Shown: piece by piece, positions 27,101 to 35,400 of the stretch
Numbering within the stretch: the stretch's first letter is position 1
Layout of the letters: each line of letters opens with the position of its first letter
Assembly (NCBI GenBank): GCA_023663635.1
Contig: JAMPHD010000002.1
Location: 118,784-182,783 of the forward strand
Length of the DNA stretch: 64,000 nt
From: Acetatifactor muris
Lineage (GTDB): Bacteria; Bacillota; Clostridia; Lachnospirales; Lachnospiraceae
Direction: 5' to 3'
Notes under the pieces: generated by a model
The model's database searches: none
Seen by the model: only the letters and a program-made list of their open reading frames with translations
Told to the model about the DNA's origin: nothing
Translations under genes and position numbers: made by a program

Positions 27101-28344
27101 GGAGTGGACATGATCAGTATCCCGTCTTCTTTTAATACCCGGGCCGCCTCACTCAAAAACTGCCGTTGAATATTTTCATCTACATGCTCAATGGTCTCAA
27201 AAGAGACCACTACGTCCACGCTCCGGTCCGTCAGAGGCAATTCTGCAACGGATGCCTCCAGAAAGTCGATATTATCGCGATCCGAATAGTTCCGCTTTGC
27301 CCGCAGGACGGCATCCGAAGATATGTCAACACCTGTGACATGGGAGGCGGAGACAGACATCAGCGCCGTACCATACCCTTCCCCGCACGCGGCATCAAGA
27401 ACGGTCCTGCCTTCGATCAGAGGCAAGACACTATAATAACGCTGGTAATGTTCCATGGACAGCTGCGTGTCTTTTATTCCCGGCACAAACCGTTCGCCCG
27501 AAAAAATCTCATCGACCTTTGTCTGCTCCATGATCTTTTTCCTTTCTGATTCCGTTGCTTTCACAGTATCAATAACAACGATGTTATATTTGAAATATTT
27601 CTCCATGTGATCTGTTTTGGAGAGATATTCATTATAGCTGAGGTCGCAGTCCGTGATCTCGGAGGGTTGATAAAAGGTATGGGTATGGGTCAGAAAGTTT
27701 ATCCCCCCGCATTTGTCAAGGATCTGCAGGATGTCATCTCCAAAGTCTGTCACCACAATACAGCCGCTCTCAGGATCTAATGGGTCACCGTGGTATATTT
27801 TCCGTGGGTTCCCGATGCGGCTCACCGTGTTACGCCCTTCGTGGATCGGAACGGTAAATATATGCCGCCCCCCCGGTTTCAATATTCTCTGTATCTCACG
27901 AAATCCTTTCTCATATCCGTCTATGTGTTCAAATACGTCCTCCGTGATCACCAGATCAAAACTGTCATCTTCAAAAGGAATGTCGCACAGATTCACACAG
28001 ACAACGTCCCCCTTTTTCGCACCGTTGGATATGTCATGCCAGTATTCGGATGCCGTGTATCCGGGATGTGTTTTCAGGGTTTCATGGATATGCCCCGAAG
28101 AACAGGCATTGAGTATTTTGAGCATTGGAGACTGTTCTGTCAGGTCTTTTAACACATGCGCCTTTCCATTTCCGAAATGCTTTAGGATCTCTCCCGCCAC
28201 GTCTGAATTGCGCAAGGATGCTCCGCAATGCTCACAGGTCGCCTCCCTTAAGAGGACGGCGTCTTCGGATATGGTAAAACTGCTCTCTGCACCGCAAAAG
28301 AAACAGAATTCGCGGGTGACTTCCTTGAATTTCTTTTCCGTCAT
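24127..28344 (-). CDS. Giant methyltransferase-methyltransferase-GT2-GT4 protein
   Basis: 1405 residues. In order: a zinc-ribbon-like start (CFFC at 14-17 and CEHC near 38); a class I methyltransferase at about 60-235 (VITEDVFEHIDGY); a second one at 295-470 (VLDAACGEGYGT, VSFETIEHV); a coiled coil at 510-655; a GT2 domain from 775 (VSIVIPVYNQFEY, FLNNDTQ); and a GT4 domain about 1040-1400 (FVGGFGHPPNEDAV, AVIPLRYGAGVKGKVIEALYYG). It probably both extends and caps the exported chain, with the coiled coil as a spacer or ruler. Overlaps of four bases with both neighbours. Confidence 0.85.
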   Translation of the reverse strand: MTEKKFKEVTREFCFFCGAESSFTISEDAVLLREATCEHCGASLRNSDVAGEILKHFGNGKAHVLKDLTEQSPMLKILNACSSGHIHETLKTHPGYTASEYWHDISNGAKKGDVVCVNLCDIPFEDDSFDLVITEDVFEHIDGYEKGFREIQRILKPGGRHIFTVPIHEGRNTVSRIGNPRKIYHGDPLDPESGCIVVTDFGDDILQILDKCGGINFLTHTHTFYQPSEITDCDLSYNEYLSKTDHMEKYFKYNIVVIDTVKATESERKKIMEQTKVDEIFSGERFVPGIKDTQLSMEHYQRYYSVLPLIEGRTVLDAACGEGYGTALMSVSASHVTGVDISSDAVLRAKRNYSDRDNIDFLEASVAELPLTDRSVDVVVSFETIEHVDENIQRQFLSEAARVLKEDGILIMSTPNKEIYSDRPGYRNEFHIKEFYRDEFLKFLHAKFSNVSLYDQFFEDVCIINGDTENALSTYYRPKEYVQEAKYFIAVAGNCDISGMKLSHVYVNHDHEYDMRMARILQLQNEVEERNSHLRKLDGEIAEHRRYIPQLESEIAEHRQYILQLKSDIAALSGEKAALAKENEALKVINTMELETNAKLKNELECLEDENIRLKDEEKRYQREQQTYQQELQENAQTIRNKEGHIELLLETEREYEREKKSRTYRMALVFRKISAFFLPPNSKRRFLAKMLVRGIRHPRLMLHMINPRRIRNFFVIARKEGMDSVNEHYRLVEEYETSMLYPFQTDELEVSEVSETPDKTLEDYGRLSFPRLEDPAVSIVIPVYNQFEYTYNCLESILKNSGDIPYEVIVADDRSTDLTKDLEKIAEGITVLHNRENLRFLLNCNNAAKQAKGKYILFLNNDTQVQPDWLAPLVSLIERDEKIGMVGSKLVYPDGRLQEAGGIIWGDGHAWNYGNGQNPEQPEFNYVKEADYISGAAIMIRADLWRKIGGFDERFAPSYCEDSDLAFEVRRHGYKVLYQPLSVVVHFEGRSNGTDIHSGLKQYQVINSDKLKEKWADEFAKQSQTESDLFHAKDRSQNKKTILVIDHYVPMFDKDAGSRTIWQYINMFIDKGYNVKFMGDNFYPHEPYTTALQQIGVEVLYGPWYAQNYRQWILDNKENIDFAFLNRPHITEKYIDLLKDETDIKCIYYGCDLHCMRIRREYELCHDPKLLAEARDWEKREFAIMRKTDVNYYPSCVEIEQIHKTDPSIQAKTFDIYVYDKFRENIPFDFSKREGIVFVGGFGHPPNEDAVLWFAEQVFPEIRRKCDIPFYVVGANPTEQVKKLDGNGIHVKGFVTDDELAELYDTCRMAVIPLRYGAGVKGKVIEALYYGIPMVTTSVGIEGISGAEQFVEIADTAELFARKTVDLYNNTEELSRTVRVYQNYVKEHCSVEAVWNHIKDDFTR

Positions 28345-29777
28345 TTAGAATCCCCCGGCTCACTGCCTGTTTCCCATTGATGTTTCATGGTCAAAATTCC
28401 CCGCTCAATGTATGGATCAGTATCCACATCTATTGCCATCAGGCTGTAAATGCTGTCATATGCCACTTGGTCAAAGCCTTCAATCCACAGATCCAGAACA
28501 TAATGTCCTTTCAACAGCGCATTTACAAAGCGAAAAGTCAGTATGCCCTGCGAAGGCAGCTCACCGGAAATATCCTTATAACTCCCATAGCAATACACTC
28601 CGTCTTCCCGCGTCAGACCTATCACGAAACGTATATCTTTGTAATTGCAGTCTGCTTTGTAAGCCAGTTGAATCTCATATGTTTCTCCGGTCTTCCAGAG
28701 GTTTGTTTCCGTACCGTTTTGGTCGTAAACCGTGACATGTGTATATGACAGGGAGAAATCCGTTTGTCTTCTCGCACCGCTCCTATAAAAGGAACATATA
28801 TCCTTAAGGCTTTCATTGCATAAAAGAGCCTGACGTTCCCTTTGCATTTGCGCTATCTTTTCTTGGCGGGCAGCCTCGTCCCGGGATTTTTGTTCTTTCT
28901 CGACTCTTTCCTTTTCAGCTTTCTCCTGCTCTGCCCGCTGTCTTTCCTGTTCCTCTCGGATCCGCTGCTCCAATTCCTCTTTTTTCTGCCTGTTCTCAAA
29001 ATCGGCCCGGCTGAGCCGCCGCCCCTCCATGGCCGCGAGATATTCCTCCCCGATAAACTTCGGGATCCCCTCATCCCGGATCAGCCCGTCCTCCAGCCAG
29101 ATCAGCCTGTCGCAGATCTTATACATCTGCTCCATGGAGTGGGAGACGATCACGATCGTCGTGCCGTTTCTCTTGATCTCTTTGAGTTTCTCAAAACATT
29201 TCTTCTGGAAGGCGGAATCTCCCACCGCCAGGATCTCGTCGATCAAAAGCACGTCCGCGTCCACGTTGATCGCCACCGCGAAAGCCAGGCGCATATACAT
29301 CCCCGAGGAATAAGTCCTCACCGGATTGTCAATGAACTCCTCCAGTTCGGAGAAACGGATGATGTCGTTCAGTCGCCTCTCCACCTCCTTTCGGGTGATG
29401 CCGAAGATGGAGGCGTTGATGTAAATGTTCTCCCGCCCCGTCATGTCCGGGTGGAATCCCGCCCCCAGCTCGATGAGGCTTGAGACCCTTCCGTTTATCC
29501 GGATTCGGCCTTCGTTGGGGTAGAGGATCCTTGTCAGGAGTTTCAGGGTGGTGCTCTTGCCGCATCCGTTCCTGCCGATGATGCCCACGGCCTCCCCCCT
29601 GCGCACCCGGAAACTGATCCCCTTGAGCACCGTCACGTCCTCGTGTCTGCCCCGGGAGGGATTGAGGAAACGTTCCTTAAAAGTGGTGGCCTTGTCCCGG
29701 TAGGATCTGAATTTCTTCCTGACGTCGGTCACCTCTATGGCGATCTCTCTGTTGTCCGTCACTGCATTGTTCTCCAC
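28341..29777 (-). CDS. Polysaccharide ABC exporter, ATPase with coiled coil and C-terminal domain (Wzt type)
   Basis: 478 residues from a GTG at 29777, within TAGTG shared with the permease stop; GGAGG is 7 bases upstream. Walker A GRNGCGKST, signature YSSGMYMRLAFA, Walker B VLLIDEILAVGD. Residues about 300-345 are a highly charged Glu/Arg/Lys helix, then a Wzt-like glycan-binding domain (345-478). An extended frame to 30014 only overlaps the permease gene and should not be used as the start. Confidence 0.9.
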   Translation of the reverse strand: MENNAVTDNREIAIEVTDVRKKFRSYRDKATTFKERFLNPSRGRHEDVTVLKGISFRVRRGEAVGIIGRNGCGKSTTLKLLTRILYPNEGRIRINGRVSSLIELGAGFHPDMTGRENIYINASIFGITRKEVERRLNDIIRFSELEEFIDNPVRTYSSGMYMRLAFAVAINVDADVLLIDEILAVGDSAFQKKCFEKLKEIKRNGTTIVIVSHSMEQMYKICDRLIWLEDGLIRDEGIPKFIGEEYLAAMEGRRLSRADFENRQKKEELEQRIREEQERQRAEQEKAEKERVEKEQKSRDEAARQEKIAQMQRERQALLCNESLKDICSFYRSGARRQTDFSLSYTHVTVYDQNGTETNLWKTGETYEIQLAYKADCNYKDIRFVIGLTREDGVYCYGSYKDISGELPSQGILTFRFVNALLKGHYVLDLWIEGFDQVAYDSIYSLMAIDVDTDPYIERGILTMKHQWETGSEPGDSK

Positions 29778-30556
29778 TACATTTCCTCCGCAAAATTCCG
29801 TTCCAGTCCCGCAAAGATCAGCGCGCCCGCCACAAAGAGAACACATCCCGACACGCCCGAAAGGATCAGGTAATTGGCGGTGGGGACCATCCGGTAGTAC
29901 AGGATCTGGTGATAGACCTCCACAACGGGGGTCATGGGGTTGAGCACGATCAGACCGCGGTAGCGTTCGGGCACGTAATCCATGCTGTACATGATGGGGG
30001 TCACATAGATCCACGCCATCATGACCACGCTGATGATCTGTTCCAGATCACGGAAATATACCGTCACGGCGGAGACGATGAACGCGATCCCCAGCGCCAG
30101 CAGGTATTCGAACAGCATGATCAGGGGCAGGTAGGGCAGCACCCGCAGGTTGAAACCGAATCCCGACACCAACACGGCCGCAAAGACGATGATAAAACTG
30201 AAGAGCATGTTGATGAAGGCGCTGGTGACATAGGAGACGGGGATGACTTCCCGGGGAAAGCGGATCTTTTTGACCATGTCGGCCTGGGCGCGGATACAGG
30301 TGGCGCCTCCCTGGACGGAGGTGTTGAAAAAGGTCCAGGGCATCATGCCGATGATCATGTAGAGGTAAAATTTCTCTATGTTGACCCGAAAAATGACGGA
30401 AAAAACGGCGGAATACACGATCACCTGGCACAGGGGATTGATGTAGGTCCACAGAAAGCCGAGCACCGATCCCTTGTACCTGCCGCGGAGTTCCCGCCTT
30501 GTCAGGCTGTATATCATGTCTCTGTATGTGTATATCTCTTTTATTCTCTGTATCAT
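29777..30556 (-). CDS. Polysaccharide ABC exporter, permease (Wzm type)
   Basis: 259 residues, ABC-2 permease with six membrane segments, starting MIQRIKEIYTYRDM and with RGRYKGSVLGFLWTYINP. Nearly the same organisation and sequence pattern as the permease at 30874, with which it is divergent. GGAG lies 5 bases before the ATG. First gene of a ten-gene minus-strand operon that ends at 16023. Confidence 0.9.
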   Translation of the reverse strand: MIQRIKEIYTYRDMIYSLTRRELRGRYKGSVLGFLWTYINPLCQVIVYSAVFSVIFRVNIEKFYLYMIIGMMPWTFFNTSVQGGATCIRAQADMVKKIRFPREVIPVSYVTSAFINMLFSFIIVFAAVLVSGFGFNLRVLPYLPLIMLFEYLLALGIAFIVSAVTVYFRDLEQIISVVMMAWIYVTPIMYSMDYVPERYRGLIVLNPMTPVVEVYHQILYYRMVPTANYLILSGVSGCVLFVAGALIFAGLERNFAEEM

Positions 30557-30573
30557 AACAGCTCCGTGGTCAA

Positions 30574-30653
30574 CTGCCGATAATTTGCAATTATCCGTTG
30601 TTTATGGATACAAAAACGGCAGATAAAACATAATCTGTAATTATCCGTTGTTC
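30574..30653 (-). promoter_or_regulatory. Leader elements, copies 2 and 3, before the heptose operon
   Basis: On the minus strand, copy 2 (30579-30602) matches 24 of 24 bases of copy 1 at 6888, including GGATAATT-GCA-AATTATC. An outer stem CTGCCG / CGGCAG (plus-strand 30617-30622 and 30574-30579) encloses it. Copy 3 (30630-30653) reads AACAACGGATAATTACAG and ATTAT. Copy 2 ends 22 bases before the permease start, as copy 1 lies 20 bases before its gene. Confidence 0.7.
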
Positions 30654-30800
30654 GCGCAAAGGATGCCCTACACAATTTCCAAAGCAACTTATCAATTTAT
30701 CTAAAACCACTTTATATTATCCATGCATTCTTGTCTATGATATCACACTTAGGAAGTATTTACAATAATTTTTTGATTTATTCCACCCTTTTGCCCGCAT

Positions 30801-30832
30801 GAACAAAGGATAATTACAGATTATCCTTTGTT
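30801..30832 (+). promoter_or_regulatory. Leader element, copy 4, before the plus-strand exporter operon
   Basis: AACAAAGGATAAT (30802-30814) / ATTATCCTTTGTT (30820-30832) with the loop TACAG: a perfect 13-bp inverted repeat, related to copies 1-3. It lies 41 bases upstream of the permease start at 30874. The 317-base gap between the divergent operons also holds AT-rich sequence with possible -10 boxes that I cannot assign. Confidence 0.7.
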
Positions 30833-30873
30833 TGTTGTCGCAGGCACGATTCGCCGCAAGAATGGAGAAACCC

Positions 30874-31650
30874 ATGAAACTGATCAGAGAGCTATACGGA
30901 TACAGGACCATGATGGGAAGTTTGATCAAAAGAGATCTGATCGGCAGATACAAAGGATCCGTCATCGGATTCTTCTGGACCTTTTTGAATCCGCTGTTCC
31001 AACTTGCCGTATATACGGTCGTGTTTACCAAAATCATGCGGATGGGCGTTGAAGACTATTACTTATATTTATTCGTAGCGCTGATCCCCTGGCTGTTTTT
31101 CAGCACATGCGTCTCCGGCGGCGCAAGCTGCATATGGGCCAACAAAGACATGGTGAATAAGATCTACTTTCCCAGAGAGATTCTGCCCGTTTCTTTTGTG
31201 ACGAGTAATCTGATAAATATGTTGTTGTCCATGTTGGTGGTGTTGCTTGTTCTGATCTGTTCGGGAAAGGGCATCAACATGGTTGCCCTGGCTTTCCTGC
31301 CTGTCGTAGTTTTGATCGAATATATTCTGGCTCTGGGCATCACACTGATCGTCTCAGGTATCGCGGTATATTTCAGGGACATGGAATACATCTTGGGCAT
31401 TGTCGTAATGGCGTGGCAGTTTTTAAGCCCTGTCTTATATGATATCAGCATGATCCCGGAAGATATGTTGTTCTTTTTCAACTTAAATCCAATGACTCCT
31501 ATTTTGACCGCGTATCGCGATATCCTGTACTATAAGCAGATTCCGCATATGACCACTTTGTTTCATGCAGCTGTTTTGGGCTTGGTGCTGTTGTTGGCGG
31601 GAAATGTTTCTTTCAGCCGTTTGAAACGTCACTTTGCGGAGGAAATGTAA
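30874..31650 (+). CDS. Polysaccharide ABC exporter, permease (Wzm type)
   Basis: 258 residues from MKLIRELYGYRTMMG; GGAG is 6 bases before this ATG. A longer frame to 30832 would begin inside the leader hairpin and is unlikely. ABC-2 permease with RDLIGRYKGSVIGFFWTFLNP and LNPMTPILTAYRD; six membrane segments. The last codons and the start of the ATPase gene share TAATG. Confidence 0.9.
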   Translation: MKLIRELYGYRTMMGSLIKRDLIGRYKGSVIGFFWTFLNPLFQLAVYTVVFTKIMRMGVEDYYLYLFVALIPWLFFSTCVSGGASCIWANKDMVNKIYFPREILPVSFVTSNLINMLLSMLVVLLVLICSGKGINMVALAFLPVVVLIEYILALGITLIVSGIAVYFRDMEYILGIVVMAWQFLSPVLYDISMIPEDMLFFFNLNPMTPILTAYRDILYYKQIPHMTTLFHAAVLGLVLLLAGNVSFSRLKRHFAEEM

Positions 31651-32390
31651 TGGATAAAGAATATTCCATCCAAGTGGAAAATGTGACAAAAGATTTCAAG
31701 GTCTTCTATGACAGAGGTCAGACCCTCAAAGAGCTGACGCTGTTCAGAAAAAGGCGGGCTTATGAAAAGCGGACGGTTCTGCGGGGAATCAGTTTTCAGG
31801 TGGAAAGAGGCGAATCCGTCGGCCTGATCGGTCAGAACGGATGCGGCAAGAGCACCACATTAAAAATATTGACCCGGATCATGTATCCGGATTCCGGAAA
31901 AGTCACCATGAACGGACGGGTCTCCAGTCTGATCGAGCTTGGAGCCGGCTTTCATCCCGACATGAGCGGTCGGGACAATGTCTATATCAACGCCTCCATC
32001 TTTGGACTGACCAGAAAGGACATTGACGCTAAATACGACGAGATCGTCGCTTTTTCCGAATTGGAAGAATATATGAGCAACCCGGTAAGGACCTATTCTT
32101 CCGGAATGTATATGAGATTGGCTTTTTCAGTTGCCATCAACGTTGACGCGGACATTTTGCTGATCGATGAGATACTTGCCGTGGGAGATATCGCTTTTCA
32201 GGAAAAGTGTTTTAAAAAGTTAAAGTCTCTCAAGGAAAACGGCACTACCATTGTGATCGTATCGCATTCTCTGAATCAGATCGAGCAGCTGTGTGACAGG
32301 GTGATCTGGCTGCATGACGGCGTGATACACAAGGAAGGAAAACCCGAACAGGTAAATCCATTGTATCTGGAATATATGCAGAATAAATAG
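31650..32390 (+). CDS. Polysaccharide ABC exporter, ATPase without glycan-binding domain
   Basis: 246 residues. Walker A GQNGCGKST, signature YSSGMYMRLAFS, Walker B ILLIDEILAVGD. Unlike the two other exporter ATPases here it ends after the nucleotide-binding domain, as in teichoic-acid TagH-short or KpsT-like proteins. The exported product may therefore not need recognition of a terminal cap. Starts within the permease stop (TAATG). Confidence 0.9.
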   Translation: MDKEYSIQVENVTKDFKVFYDRGQTLKELTLFRKRRAYEKRTVLRGISFQVERGESVGLIGQNGCGKSTTLKILTRIMYPDSGKVTMNGRVSSLIELGAGFHPDMSGRDNVYINASIFGLTRKDIDAKYDEIVAFSELEEYMSNPVRTYSSGMYMRLAFSVAINVDADILLIDEILAVGDIAFQEKCFKKLKSLKENGTTIVIVSHSLNQIEQLCDRVIWLHDGVIHKEGKPEQVNPLYLEYMQNK

Positions 32391-32434
32391 CTCCGTTTCA
32401 TGCTGCAGAACGTATTTTGGAGGCTTATGTAAAG

Positions 32435-35400
32435 ATGAACGACAGAAAGCATTATAACCTGATCGTTGTGGGCACATTTGATTGTGAGAATTTCGGCGAT
32501 CTCTTATTCCCTGTTGTGTTGGAAACTTATCTGCGCAACAGAGGTTATGAGGTAAACCTGTATCCGTTCTCTCCCCAAGAATGTGATATGCCCTTTTTTG
32601 AAGACAGACATGTGTATTCCGTAAAAGATATGCATGCTTTCCTGAGATCACACACAGTGGACGCGATTGTTATAGGAGGAGGCGACCTGATCCGCCTGGA
32701 CAGCCGGATCGGCAAGAGCTATACGGACCGCTTGGAGGCCAACTCCCTATGGACATACCCCATCATACTGGGCAATATTATGGAGATTCCCGTGGTCTTC
32801 AACTGTCCCGGCGTACCATTCGAGTTCAACGGGACAAATCAAAAATTAGTCAAGTGTTTATTGGACCGGGTCGCGTATATATCCGTTCGCGACGAGTATT
32901 CGAAGAAATATCTGCAGGAATGTAATTTGAACCGCCCCGTGACCGTATCGGCGGACACGGTCGCCGGCGTTAAGGAATTATATCCGGACGACTATATTGA
33001 CACTGTTTTTGCCGCGCTCAGGCAGCGGATATCTCTTCCTGAATCCGAATACATGGTCATTCAGATCAACAACTCAACCTTTTCAGCCGAACAGTTGTTG
33101 ATCTTAAAAGAATTTATTGAACGGGTTCACAGGGAATATCGCTATCAGCTTGTCTTTATGCCGATTGGATACGAACACGATGATGATATCGCTTTAGAGA
33201 GCTTAAGAAACATTTGCGACTGCGATATCGTATTGCCGGACAGCAGAACACAAAAGCTGTCCCCGGAAGAAATGACAGCCATTATCAAACACGCGGCCTT
33301 CTTTGCGGGCACCAGCCTGCATGGCGCCATTGTGTCCTATGTGTACGGCACTAAGTTTATGGAGATCATGTCCGGATTCAGCACGAAAATTTTCGGGTTC
33401 TGCAAATACATTCACGCGGAACACTGTATCGTAAATATTTCGGATGACCTATGGGCGAGCTTTGCGCGGATCCGGCAGAGCCCTCTCACATTGACCGCAG
33501 GGGAAGATACACGGATCGCCCTTGATAACCATTTGAGCAATATGCTGTCCGCATTTTCCACGAAACAGGCCTCCGATCGAATGATCTACGAGTTATTGGA
33601 CCTGTGCAGCAGTCCGGACACAGACATCAAGAGACCCAAGGTTTACTTTGATCTCGGCGCCGGATATAATGAACAATCTGCGGAGTATGGGGATGAAATT
33701 ACGGAAAAAGGCGAATTTCATCTTCGTCATAATGTGGAAAGCGGCTGCAGATCGATCCGACTGGACCCGGTTGAACAATCCTGTATTCTGTTTTTGGATT
33801 ATGCAGTCTGCGACAAGGGAGTTCTGTCCTCTATGGCGACAAACGGGTTGAACATCGGCACATTGTATCTGTTCCGTGACAATGATCCCACCATAGAGTT
33901 TCCCGTGGCGGAAGGCACAAAGTGGATTGAACTGCAGGGCTTCGTATTCAGCTATGACGCTGAACGCGTCCGGGCAGGTGAAATTTCCGACCTGATAAAC
34001 AAAGCCGAACAATACGGTTGTTCCCGCAAACTGCATAATGTGGGTGGTCTGGTCGCGGAACTGGAGGATAAAGCGGCGGAAGGCGAGATTGCCATCAAGT
34101 CCCTAAATGACATCATAAATGAAAAAGATGTCCTCATTCGGTCTCTGAACGCGATCATAGATGAGAAGAATGCAGCTCTTAATGACGTTCGCGCGATAAT
34201 GGAGTCTCTCAAGGTCGAACGGGATGAAAAAAATACGGAAACCGTTTCTCTGAGCGCCTCCTTGGAAATGGCCAACACAGCGAACGCCGCGTTGCAGGAT
34301 CGCGTAAATATGTTGGAGCAATCCACCTGTTGGAAGATCACTAAACCATTGAGGGTCATTGTGATTGGTCTGAGAACAGTTTTCTCGTTTTCGACATATG
34401 GCAGATTACTCAAAAAGATATATATGGCATTGCCTATGAGCACGCAGAGCAAACTGCGGCTCAAAGGAGTCCTGTTTAAACTGTTCGCTCCCATAATAAA
34501 GAACACTACCGCATATAAAGATTGGAAAAATTATACAAGCGGCGCAAATGACTCAAATGTCCAAGCGTCAAGAATAGAAATTCCGGATAGCGAAAAGCAG
34601 TCCTTTGTGGAACAGATCATGAACATTCCCTATACCCGGGATACGGACGAGTACGTTGCCAAAATGTCGGATCACGTCTCTGTCACAAATTCCGACATAA
34701 AATATTTGGCATTTTATTTGCCGCAATTCCACCCTTTTCCGGAAAACGACAAATGGTGGGGAGTCGGTTTCACGGAATGGACCAATGTCACAAAGGCGGT
34801 GCCTCAATTTACGGGTCACAATCAACCCCGCTTAGCCGGCGAACTCGGATACTATGATCTGAGAAACAAGACCATTATCCGTCAACAGATGGACTTGGCG
34901 AAACAATATGGAATCTATGGATTCTGTATTTATTTCTATTGGTTTGACGGGAAAAAGTTAATGGATACGCCGTTAAACATCATCATGAACAATGAGGATC
35001 TGGATCTGCCTTTTTGTTTATGTTGGGCAAATGAGAATTGGAGCAGAAAATGGGACGGTAAAAATCAGGATATTTTGATCGCTCAAAATTATGACAGGGA
35101 TTTTCCCGAGAAGTTTATCAGCGATGTCATACCATATATGTCTGATTCGAGATACATTAAAATTCAGGGCAAGCCGGCGCTGATCATATATAACGCAAAC
35201 GAGATCCCCGATCTGAAAGGGGTCATACAAATTTGGCGGGATCGATGCCGAAGCTGCGGATTGGGCGAGATACATCTTTTGGCGGTGGATTTTGCTTTGA
35301 ATTCCAAATCACGGGAAGCCGGTTTTGACGGGTTCGTGGAATTCCCGCCGCATTCCGTATATAACTACGGCATGGAAACGATCAATTCACAACTGTCTGT

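Noticed and set aside
28341..30014. Longer start for the ABC ATPase at 30014
   Set aside because: The extra N-terminal residues are an out-of-frame reading of the permease gene; GTG at 29777 has a proper ribosome binding site.
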